15,614 bases of DNA, from assembly GCA_016932895.1 (NCBI GenBank), contig JAFGCA010000778.1, forward strand, positions 1-15,614, read 5' to 3'. How positions within the stretch are numbered: the stretch's first letter is position 1; each line of letters opens with the position of its first letter. A program made the translations under genes and the position numbers. This document shows, piece after piece, positions 1-6,211 of the stretch. The notes beneath the pieces were generated by a model, which worked only from the letters and a program-made list of their open reading frames with translations, searched no databases and was not told the DNA's origin. Source of the DNA: Sedimentisphaerales bacterium. GTDB lineage: Bacteria; Planctomycetota; Phycisphaerae; Sedimentisphaerales; SG8-4.

Positions 1-800
1 ACGTCGACGATGACGCTGCCCGGTTTCATCCTCCTCAGCAGGGCGCGGTCGATCAGATGAGGCGCCCGAGCGCCCGGGATCAAAACCGCACCGATGACCA
101 GATCAGCACCGACGGCGTAGTCCTCCACCGTGTGCGGATCGGAGTAGATGGTCGTGACGTTGGCGGGCATGACCTCGTCGAGGTACCGCATCCGATCGAT
201 GTTGATATCCATGATTGTGACGTTGGCCGCGAGGCCGGCGGCCATGCGGGCGGCGTTGGTTCCCACCACGCCACCGCCCAGGATCACCACGTTGGCCGGC
301 GCGACACCGGGGACGCCTCCCAGCAGGATGCCCTGACCCATCATGGGGCGTTCGAGATACTTGGCGCCTTCCTGGATAGACATGCGGCCGGCGATCTCGC
401 TCATCGGCGTCAGTAAAGGCAGGTGACCACTGGAATCGGTCAGCGTCTCGTAGGCCACCGCGGTAATGCCGGCGGCGAGGCAGCCGGCGGTCAGCTCGCG
501 GGAAGCGGCGAAATGGAAATAACAGAACAATACCTGTCCTTCGCGCAGCCGGCTGATCTCCTGCGGCTGGGGTTCTTTGACCTTGACGATCATGTCGGCG
601 CGGGCGAATATCTCCTCGGGCGTTTCGACGATCTCGGCCCCGACGGCGTCGAACCTGCCGTCGTCGAAACCACTGCCGAGACCCGCCTCCTTCTCCAGGA
701 GTACGGTATGGCCGTCCTGCGCGAGCAGCTCGGCCCCCACCGGAAGCAGGGCGACGCGGTACTCATCCTTCTTCACTTCCTTCGGCACGCCAACGATCAT
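1..800 (-). CDS. ald: Alanine dehydrogenase, C-terminus cut by window edge
   Basis: Catalyses NAD-dependent reversible oxidative deamination of L-alanine to pyruvate and ammonia in the cytoplasm. About 266 residues are visible; the family is usually about 360-370, so roughly the last quarter lies beyond the left edge. The protein starts [18 protein letters not shown]. Residues R15, K75 (in VKVKEP) and H96 (in CYFHFA) fall exactly where the family has its substrate-binding and catalytic residues. A Rossmann motif ([17 protein letters not shown]) is followed by an acidic residue in TIMDIN, as expected for NAD. The start at 800 is set by an AAGGAG Shine-Dalgarno a few bases upstream and by the family-typical N-terminus. 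It lies 56 nt downstream of pyrE on the same strand, so the two are probably co-transcribed. No internal stop or frameshift was seen. Confidence 0.95.
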   Translation of the reverse strand, partial: MIVGVPKEVKKDEYRVALLPVGAELLAQDGHTVLLEKEAGLGSGFDDGRFDAVGAEIVETPEEIFARADMIVKVKEPQPQEISRLREGQVLFCYFHFAASRELTAGCLAAGITAVAYETLTDSSGHLPLLTPMSEIAGRMSIQEGAKYLERPMMGQGILLGGVPGVAPANVVILGGGVVGTNAARMAAGLAANVTIMDINIDRMRYLDEVMPANVTTIYSDPHTVEDYAVGADLVIGAVLIPGARAPHLIDRALLRRMKPGSVIVD

Positions 801-856
801 TTCGACTCCTTCGTGCGAGCACAGGTAGGCTGTCCGTTCGGCGCGTCGACAACCGC

Positions 857-1381
857 TCAGTCGGTGATGCCCAGGTCGTCCTTGGTCAGGATGGATTCGA
901 AGGTGTAGCCGGCGCCGGTGATGTTTTCTTCGGCGCCCTGGCGGCGGTCGATGACGCAGACGATCCGGTCGACCTTGGCGCCGGCGTCGGCGATGACCTT
1001 GGCCGCTTCGAGGACCTGCCCGCCGGTGGTGGCGATATCCTCCACGAGCAGGACGACGTCGCCTTCCTTCAGCACGCCCTCGACGAGCTTGCCGGTTCCG
1101 TAGCCCTTCTTGCTGTTGCGGATGATGACCCAGTTCTTGCCGGTTTCCATGGCGGTCGCGGCCGCCAGCGCGACCCCGCCCAGTTCGGCGCCCGCGATCA
1201 ACGTCACGTCGTCGCTCATGTGCCGCGCGAACTCGGCCCCCAGCGCCTTGAGAATGTCGGGGCACGTTTCGAAGAGGTACTTGTCGAGATAATACTTGCT
1301 CCGCTTGCCGCTGCGAAGCACGAAGTCACCCTCTAAATAGGAGGTCTCTTTGACACGTCGAATGAGTTCTTCCTTGGTCAT
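857..1381 (-). CDS. pyrE: Orotate phosphoribosyltransferase
   Basis: Converts orotate and PRPP to orotidine 5'-monophosphate and pyrophosphate, the fifth step of de novo pyrimidine synthesis. The protein has 174 residues, typical of short bacterial PyrE. It shows the early FVLRSGKRSKYYLDKY block (about 20-35), the IIRNSKKGYGTGKLVEG catalytic-loop region (about 86-102) and the PRPP-binding motif VVLLVEDIATTGGQ (109-122) with the acidic pair E114-D115. The start at 1381 is supported by TTAGGAGCC upstream with suitable spacing. It is the first gene of a likely pyrE-ald unit; a promoter-like pair lies about 45-75 bases upstream. A plus-strand DUF3800 gene begins divergently 124 nt away. Confidence 0.96.
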   Translation of the reverse strand: MTKEELIRRVKETSYLEGDFVLRSGKRSKYYLDKYLFETCPDILKALGAEFARHMSDDVTLIAGAELGGVALAAATAMETGKNWVIIRNSKKGYGTGKLVEGVLKEGDVVLLVEDIATTGGQVLEAAKVIADAGAKVDRIVCVIDRRQGAEENITGAGYTFESILTKDDLGITD

Positions 1382-1428
1382 GGCTGGCTCCTAACGACAC
1401 CTCTGATGAATCGGAAAAATCTGCCAAA

Positions 1429-1457
1429 AAGATACTTGAAAAGAAGCGGTTCATCAA
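1429..1457 (-). promoter_or_regulatory. Predicted sigma70-like promoter of pyrE
   Basis: Read on the minus strand: TTGATG (1452-1457), a 17-bp spacer, then TATCTT (1429-1434). Each hexamer matches the consensus at four of six positions. A transcript would start near 1422, giving a leader of about 40 nt before the pyrE ATG. The -10 hexamer and spacer are the same as in the promoter proposed for the aldo/keto reductase-purB unit. Confidence 0.4.
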
Positions 1458-1505
1458 TGAACATATCCGAGACAGGGCTTGCGTTTTTGGGAGGGAGCAG
1501 GAAAT

Positions 1506-2273
1506 ATGTATCTCATGTACATCGACGAGAGCGGTGATGATGGTATTCAAGGCTCTCCTACCGACTTCTACATCCTCTCGGGGATCGTAATGCATGAGCT
1601 TCGCTGGCGTGATTGCGTCAGCAGGATTTACGATTTTCGGAAGCGAATGAAGGCCAAATTCGGATTGAGAATCCGGGAGGAAATCCATGCAGCTCACTTT
1701 GTCAGCCGACCGGGAGAACTCCAGCGAATCAGGAAGAACGATCGTCTGACAATCCTGAGACATTTCGTGGATGAAATCGCGAACCTCCCTGACATCCGTG
1801 TTATGAACGTCGTTGTCGACAAGCGCGCAAAAGATCCGAACACCGACGTCTTTTCTCTGGCATGGAGAGCTCTCATTCAGAGATTTGAAAATACGATCTG
1901 TTACCGTAATTTTGCTGGTCCTGCTAACCCCGATGATCGCGGAATGATCTTTCCGGATGAAACGAACTTGAAGAAACTGCGGGCGCTGGTACGCCGGATG
2001 CGATACTATAACCCTGTGCCCAATGACCCATCGTATGGAGACGGAGTCAGGAATCTCCAACTTCAATACACAATCGAAGACCCAAATGTCCGCACGTCTC
2101 ACGATTCCTTCCTGATTCAAGCGGCCGATACAACCGCGTATTTTCTCCACCAGAGAGAAAAACCATGTACCTACATAAGGAAGTCGGGAGCATACAAGTA
2201 CTTTGAGCGTTTGAATCCTGTCCTTTGCACGGTTGCGTCAAGGACTGATCCGTTGGGCATTGTCCGGTTGTAG
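1506..2273 (+). CDS. DUF3800 domain protein, probably horizontally acquired
   Basis: 255 residues from the start chosen here. It begins MYLMYIDESGDD, the N-terminal signature of DUF3800 proteins (conserved DESG; D7, E8). Near the C-terminus it has SFLIQAADTTAYFLHQRE, matching the family's second signature, an Asp inside a QxAD-type motif. The family is thought to have an RNase H-like fold and is common in phages, mobile islands and some defence loci; its biochemical role is not settled. The ATG at 1506 is preferred over a TTG at 1479 because GGGAGGGAGCAGGAA lies directly upstream and the family signature starts at the protein's start. The gene is visibly richer in A/T and in AGA/GAA-type codons than its neighbours and points against them, consistent with an insertion between the pyrE and purB units. 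No partner toxin, nuclease or integrase is visible. Confidence 0.85.
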   Translation: MYLMYIDESGDDGIQGSPTDFYILSGIVMHELRWRDCVSRIYDFRKRMKAKFGLRIREEIHAAHFVSRPGELQRIRKNDRLTILRHFVDEIANLPDIRVMNVVVDKRAKDPNTDVFSLAWRALIQRFENTICYRNFAGPANPDDRGMIFPDETNLKKLRALVRRMRYYNPVPNDPSYGDGVRNLQLQYTIEDPNVRTSHDSFLIQAADTTAYFLHQREKPCTYIRKSGAYKYFERLNPVLCTVASRTDPLGIVRL

Positions 2274-2282
2274 GGGCGCAAG

Positions 2283-2306
2283 AAAAAGGGGTTCCTTTCG
2301 GACCCC
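2283..2306 (-). terminator. Intrinsic terminator after purB
   Basis: Read on minus: GGGGTCC, a GAAA tetraloop, GGAACCCC (one bulged A), then TTTTTC. This is a GC-rich stem with a stable loop and a U-tract. It lies about 110 nt past the purB stop and just beyond the stop of the convergent DUF3800 gene. On plus the hairpin is not followed by a T-run, so it should act mainly on the purB transcript. Confidence 0.75.
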
Positions 2307-2416
2307 AGTGGAATCCTACCCTCCGGATGCCCGAAGCTCAGATTCCATATATATACTAGCGTATGGCATCCTGGCGTAGCAACAGTATTTCTGAAAAAAA
2401 ACTGCGTTTACGCCCT

Positions 2417-3850
2417 TTAGACGTTGAGTTCGACTTTTCTGTTGAGTTGTTCCTGGTACTTCTTCCGGATCGGGGCGACGACGGTTTTGAGGAATTCGTC
2501 GACCTGCTGGGGGGCACGGCCGATGTAGGCCTGCGGATCGAGGACCTTCTCGAAGTCGATTTTGGCGAAAGCGATGTCGGACCGCAGCCGTCCGATGAGG
2601 TCGTTGGGCCGGCCGAATTTTTTGACCTGGGCCGCGGCGGCCTGCGAGTGCAAGCGGATGCGCTCGTGCAAGGCCTGGCGGTCGCCGCGGGCCTGGACCG
2701 CCGCCATGAGGATGTTCTCGGTCGCCATGAAGGGCAGCTCGGCCGCGACGCGCGCCTCGATCACCTTCGGATACACCACCAAGCCGTCGAGGACGTTGAG
2801 CAGGATTTGCAGGATGCCGTCGACGGCCAGGAACGCCTCGGCCAGCACCACCCGCCGGTTGGCCGAATCGTCCAGCGTCCGTTCGAGCCACTGCTCGCTC
2901 GCGGTCATCGGCGGGCTGGTCGCCAGGCTCAGCACCAGCCGGCTCAGGGCCGTGACGCGCTCGGACCGCATCGGGTTGCGCTTGTAGGCCATCGCCGAGG
3001 AGCCGATCTGCGATTTCTCGAACGGCTCCTCCATCTCTTTGAGATTCGCCAGCAGGCGGACGTCGTTGCAGAGCTTGTGCGCCGACTGCGCGATCGAGGC
3101 CAGGGCATTGACGATGAGCGTGTCGATCTTCCGCGGATAGGTCTGGCCGGTCACGGGGCAGAGCTTCTTGAAGCCGAACGCCGCCGCCACTTCCTTGTCG
3201 AGCTGCTTGACCTTCGTGTGCCGGCCGCCGAAGAGAGCCAGGTACGAGGCCTGCGTCCCGGTCGTGCCTTTGACCCCGCGAAACGGCAGCGTGCTGAGGC
3301 GGTGCTCGATCTCGTGCAGGTCCAGCGCAAACTCCTGGCACCACAGCGTCGCCCGCTTGCCGACCGTGGTGAGCTGGGCGGGCTGATAGTGGGTGAAGCC
3401 CAGCGTCGGCATCGCGCGGTACTGCTCGGCGAAGCCGGCCAGCAGGTGGATCACCGCCGCCAGCTTGCCCGCGACCAGTTCCAGGGCCTCGCGCATGATG
3501 ATCAGCTCGGCGTTGTCGCCCACGTAACAACTGGTTGCGCCCAAGTGGATGATCGGGGCGGCCTTGGGGGCCGCGTCGCCGAACGTGTAGACGTGGGCCA
3601 TTACGTCGTGACGGAACTTCTTCTCGTACCGCGCCGCCTTACGAAAATCGATGTCGTCGAGGTGCCGCGCCATCTGGTTGATCTGGCTCTGCCTGATGTC
3701 CAGGCCCAGCTTCTTCTGCGCCCGGGCCAGCTCGAGCCAGAGCCGGCGCCACGTGCTGAACTTCTTCTGCGGACCGAAAAGCTCGGCCATCTCCCGCGAG
3801 GCGTTGCGCTCCACCAGCGGGCTCGTATACACGTCCCTGTTCGTTTTCAT
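2417..3850 (-). CDS. purB: Adenylosuccinate lyase, eukaryote-like type
   Basis: Cleaves SAICAR to AICAR plus fumarate and adenylosuccinate to AMP plus fumarate, in purine synthesis. The protein has 477 residues. Motifs include [13 protein letters not shown] with H81 and H86, [11 protein letters not shown] (103-113), [18 protein letters not shown] with H154 as the probable general acid/base, and the fumarate-lyase signature [17 protein letters not shown] (281-297) with the catalytic-loop serines S284/S285. Several blocks ([54 protein letters not shown]) match what I remember of animal ADSL and differ from E. coli or B. subtilis PurB. Position 288 is Ala where animal enzymes have Pro. The start at 3850 has CAGGAAAA upstream. 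It follows an aldo/keto reductase gene by 22 nt and ends in an intrinsic terminator. Confidence 0.96.
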   Translation of the reverse strand: MKTNRDVYTSPLVERNASREMAELFGPQKKFSTWRRLWLELARAQKKLGLDIRQSQINQMARHLDDIDFRKAARYEKKFRHDVMAHVYTFGDAAPKAAPIIHLGATSCYVGDNAELIIMREALELVAGKLAAVIHLLAGFAEQYRAMPTLGFTHYQPAQLTTVGKRATLWCQEFALDLHEIEHRLSTLPFRGVKGTTGTQASYLALFGGRHTKVKQLDKEVAAAFGFKKLCPVTGQTYPRKIDTLIVNALASIAQSAHKLCNDVRLLANLKEMEEPFEKSQIGSSAMAYKRNPMRSERVTALSRLVLSLATSPPMTASEQWLERTLDDSANRRVVLAEAFLAVDGILQILLNVLDGLVVYPKVIEARVAAELPFMATENILMAAVQARGDRQALHERIRLHSQAAAAQVKKFGRPNDLIGRLRSDIAFAKIDFEKVLDPQAYIGRAPQQVDEFLKTVVAPIRKKYQEQLNRKVELNV

Positions 3851-3872
3851 CTCGTTTTCCTGTGTGTTCGGT

Positions 3873-4844
3873 TCATTTGTCGCCGAGCTTCTTGGCGCGT
3901 GCGGTCAGAAGCTCTTCGATCTCGTCGACGTCGGCCGGGCTCAGGTCCCAGTCGGACGCCTGCACGGTTTCGACGATCTGCCCGGGCCGGCGGGCGCCGA
4001 CGATGGCGGCGCTGACTTCCTTGCGGCGCAGGACCCAACTGACGGCCAACTGGGCGCAGGTCCGGCCGCTGCGCTCCGCGATGCGCGCCAGCTTCTCGAC
4101 CAACTCCAGGTTCGCACTGAACTGCGGCTCCTGGAAATCGGGCTGCCTCCTGCGATGGTCGTCCAGTGGCAAGCCGGCCAGCCTTTCCTGGCTGAATCGG
4201 CCCGTCAGCAGTCCCCGCTGCATGGGACTGTAGACCACCACGCCTATGTCGTGTTGCCCGCAATACGCCAGCAGCTCGTCTTCGGCCTGGCGATGCAGCA
4301 TGCTGTAGGGCGGCTGCAGCGACGAGACCGGGCGAATCGCAGCGGCGCGTTCGAGTTGGTCCACGTTGAAATTGGAGACACCGATATAGCGGACCTTCCG
4401 CTCGTCGGCGAGCCGGGTCATCTCCTCCCAGGCGGCCTCGACGCCCTCGTCCGGGTCGGGCCAGTGCATCTGGTACAGGTCGATGGTCTCGACGCCGAGC
4501 CGTTTCAGGCTGGCGTGACATTCGGCGCGGATGCTCTCGGGCTTGAGGCAGGGGACCTTTTCCTTCTTTTCGTTCCACAGCAGGCCGCACTTGGTGGCGA
4601 TGTACGGCTTGTGCCCGGTCTGCCTGAGGGCCTGCCCGACGAGTTCCTCCGAATGGCCGAGCCCGTAGGCCGGCGCGGTGTCGATCCAGTTGATCCCCTC
4701 GTCCAGAGCCGCCAGGACTGCCTCGACAGCCTCGCCATCGTCCTGCGGACCCCACCCGAACTGCCACGGCCCGCCCATGGCCCAGGTGCCCAGACCGACG
4801 GTCGTCAGCTCCATATCGGTTTGGCCCAACCGGCGCTTTTGCAT
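3873..4844 (-). CDS. Aldo/keto reductase
   Basis: NADPH-dependent oxidoreductase of the AKR superfamily, a TIM barrel that reduces aldehydes or ketones; the substrate cannot be told from sequence. The protein has 323 residues. The full catalytic tetrad is present: D55 and Y60 in [16 protein letters not shown]85 in IATKCG, and H127 in YQMHWPD. The C-terminal cofactor-binding region ([16 protein letters not shown]) is also as expected. Strand motifs such as YIGVSNFN and [15 protein letters not shown] place it near bacterial AKR families that include YajO-, YhdN- or Tas-like enzymes. The start at 4844 gives the family-typical [21 protein letters not shown]; a GGGGA lies 8 nt upstream. It is the first gene of a likely two-gene unit with purB. 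Confidence 0.93.
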   Translation of the reverse strand: MQKRRLGQTDMELTTVGLGTWAMGGPWQFGWGPQDDGEAVEAVLAALDEGINWIDTAPAYGLGHSEELVGQALRQTGHKPYIATKCGLLWNEKKEKVPCLKPESIRAECHASLKRLGVETIDLYQMHWPDPDEGVEAAWEEMTRLADERKVRYIGVSNFNVDQLERAAAIRPVSSLQPPYSMLHRQAEDELLAYCGQHDIGVVVYSPMQRGLLTGRFSQERLAGLPLDDHRRRQPDFQEPQFSANLELVEKLARIAERSGRTCAQLAVSWVLRRKEVSAAIVGARRPGQIVETVQASDWDLSPADVDEIEELLTARAKKLGDK

Positions 4845-4892
4845 GCTTCAATCCCCAAATGAACGATCCACTCGGTCCTTCTTGCGTCCCGT

Positions 4893-4921
4893 AAGATAGT
4901 CCGAGGCCGGGCCTTTATCAA
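4893..4921 (-). promoter_or_regulatory. Predicted sigma70-like promoter of AKR-purB
   Basis: On minus: TTGATA (4916-4921, five of six consensus bases), a 17-bp spacer and TATCTT (4893-4898). Transcription would start near 4886, about 42 nt before the AKR start codon. It has the same -10 and spacing as the pyrE promoter. Confidence 0.5.
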
Positions 4922-4966
4922 TAGCCATGTCCAATTGTTCTGAAGCGGCCGCGTACGCCTGCGGCC

Positions 4967-4995
4967 TTGAAGTACCGCCCATCAGACGGTACACT
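4967..4995 (+). promoter_or_regulatory. Predicted promoter of the small membrane-protein gene
   Basis: TTGAAG (4967-4972), a 17-bp spacer and TACACT (4990-4995). Each hexamer has four of six consensus bases. The leader would be about 65 nt. It is divergent from, and about 45 bp away from, the AKR-purB promoter. Confidence 0.35.
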
Positions 4996-5068
4996 CCGGT
5001 CTTTCCGGCCGGGCTGGTGCGATCGTGGCGCTCCGGCCGTCTTTCGATCCTTTCGTTCGGGTAGGTCT

Positions 5069-5818
5069 ATGAAAGCGAACAACACGTTGAAGCAACAGGT
5101 CCTGTTGGGGGTGCTGCTGGTCGCACTGTCGGCGCTCTGCTACGCCCTTCATTATCTGCTTTTCCACGACGCCCATCATATCTTCATCTACCTCGTCGGC
5201 GATATTGCCTTCGTCTTCATCGAGGTCCTGATGGTCACGCTGATCATCCACCAGGTCCTCAGCGACCGCGAGAAGCGGGCGATGCGCAACAAACTGAACA
5301 TGGTCATCGGCGCCTTCTTCAGCGAGGTGGGGACGGCTTTGCTGGAGTATCTCCGCGGCTTCGATACGAACGCCGAGACGATCTCGAAGCGCCTGGTGGT
5401 CAACGCCGAGTGGTCGCCCGAGCACTTCGACAAGGTTGAGCACGTCCTCGTGGACCACGAGTACCAGATCGACAGCCGCACCGGCGACCTCCCGGGCCTG
5501 CGCGACTTCATCGTCAAGAAGCGGCAATTCCTCCTGCGGCTTCTGGAGAATCCCCACCTGCTCGAGCACGAGGAATTCACCGAGTTGCTCTGGGCCGTCT
5601 TCCATTTGGCCGAGGAGCTCTCGCATCGCTCCCGCGTCGACGATCTGCCCGAGACCGACTACCGCCACCTCAGCGGCGACATCCGCCGGGCCTATGCCCT
5701 GCTCGTGCGCGAATGGCTCGCCCACATGGAGCACCTCAAGGCCGATTACCCTTACCTCTTCTCCCTCGCCGTCCGAACCAACCCCTTCGACCCCAACGCC
5801 ACCGTAGAACTCCAATAA
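5069..5818 (+). CDS. Two-helix inner-membrane protein of unknown function
   Basis: 249 residues, starting MKANNTLKQQ. Two hydrophobic helices lie at about 9-31 and 37-64 with a short His-rich link (HDAHH) between them, so both ends probably face the cytoplasm. The rest (about 65-249) is a soluble, mostly helical, charged domain beginning SDREKRAMRNKLNMVIGAFF. I have a general sense that this domain occurs in planctomycetes and some deltaproteobacteria but cannot attach a family name or function. The start at 5069 is preferred to an upstream in-frame TTG at 4967 because the extra stretch is Arg/Pro/Ser-rich, overlaps the predicted promoter, and a GGGTAGG Shine-Dalgarno-like sequence sits just before 5069. 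It stands alone, divergent from AKR-purB. Confidence 0.85.
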   Translation: MKANNTLKQQVLLGVLLVALSALCYALHYLLFHDAHHIFIYLVGDIAFVFIEVLMVTLIIHQVLSDREKRAMRNKLNMVIGAFFSEVGTALLEYLRGFDTNAETISKRLVVNAEWSPEHFDKVEHVLVDHEYQIDSRTGDLPGLRDFIVKKRQFLLRLLENPHLLEHEEFTELLWAVFHLAEELSHRSRVDDLPETDYRHLSGDIRRAYALLVREWLAHMEHLKADYPYLFSLAVRTNPFDPNATVELQ

Positions 5819-5855
5819 CCCACCGCCCGACCCTGTCACCTCCGAGCAGTCACCA

Positions 5856-5884
5856 GCGTGGGGTGGCTTCTCAACCCACGCGTG
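5856..5884. repeat. Hairpin repeat, copy 1
   Basis: The arms GCGTGGG (5856-5862) and CCCACGC (5875-5881) pair perfectly. The 24-bp core at 5861-5884 matches 8979-9002 at 22 of 24 positions. It lies just past the membrane-protein gene. Read on minus it contains ACGCGTGGGTTGAGAAGCC, which I associate with an abundant planctomycete dispersed repeat (chance peptide HAWVEKPP). That association is from memory. Confidence 0.55.
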
Positions 5885-5937
5885 GAGCTCCCGGCTCGTT
5901 GACGGGCACGCCGGGTGCCGTCTCGCATCAATTCTCC

Positions 5938-5967
5938 TTGACAGGAATGTGGCCAGTCGGGTAGGAT
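5938..5967 (+). promoter_or_regulatory. Predicted promoter of the LamG-protein gene
   Basis: A perfect -35 TTGACA (5938-5943), an 18-bp spacer and TAGGAT (5962-5967, four of six). Transcription would start near 5974, leaving an unusually long leader of about 237 nt before the start at 6212. Confidence 0.4.
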
Positions 5968-6211
5968 TTAACTTAGCAGGGTTTGTGCGTCGCAGTTACG
6001 ATTGTCGTATCTGACAGCCCGTATCCGGCGTGTAAAGGAAGGAGGTGGAAAATCACGTCCGAAGAGGTCACCAAGGACTCAAAGGCCCCCGAGTCCGCAC
6101 TGAGATTTCAAGAGTGAGCTGTATTCTACATCCCGTCTTCTGTCTTTTGCTCTTTGTGTGCAGCCAGAGGACAAGGCACCTCATGGTAACTTTTGTGAAC
6201 GGAGGACTATC

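Larger units (their letters stand above)
5819..6211. other. Non-coding region with repeats and leader of the LamG gene
   Basis: No convincing gene. Besides the hairpin repeat it holds a hairpin at 5901-5922 (GACGGGCAC/GTGCCGTC with one bulge, no T-run) and a likely promoter at 5938-5967. At 6038-6047 there is an AAGGAGGTG with no start codon at useful spacing. A CACCAAGG-type stretch with a 6-bp GGACTC/GAGTCC hairpin lies at 6068-6096, and a pyrimidine-rich TCTTCTGTCTTTT stretch near 6137-6150. The last two resemble degenerate intergenic repeats common in planctomycetes. Confidence 0.5.

Noticed and set aside
423..908. 161-codon plus-strand frame opposite ald
   Set aside because: Antisense of ald; it also runs into the pyrE 3' end and has no family features.
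1326..2150. 274-codon minus-strand frame opposite the DUF3800 gene
   Set aside because: It overlaps pyrE and the DUF3800 gene; the plus-strand frame has the family signatures and a Shine-Dalgarno.
2310..2346. Inverted repeat GGAATC/GATTCC between the DUF3800 gene and purB
   Set aside because: Only 6 bp with a 25-nt loop; too weak to call, and the real terminator is at 2283-2306.
2316..3530. 404-codon minus-strand frame within purB in another phase
   Set aside because: Out-of-frame reading of purB, Arg/Gly/Pro/Ala-rich, no motifs.
2363..4015. Long plus-strand frame of 550 codons over purB
   Set aside because: It is the antisense shadow of purB in GC-rich DNA, rich in Arg/Asp/Leu with no family features; the minus-strand purB motifs are complete.
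3651..4862. 403-codon plus-strand frame and a 334-codon minus frame over the aldo/keto reductase
   Set aside because: Shadows of the reductase gene, whose catalytic tetrad is intact in its own frame.
4982..5839. 285-codon minus-strand frame opposite the membrane protein
   Set aside because: Val/Glu/Asp-rich antisense composition, no motif; the plus frame has two clean membrane helices.
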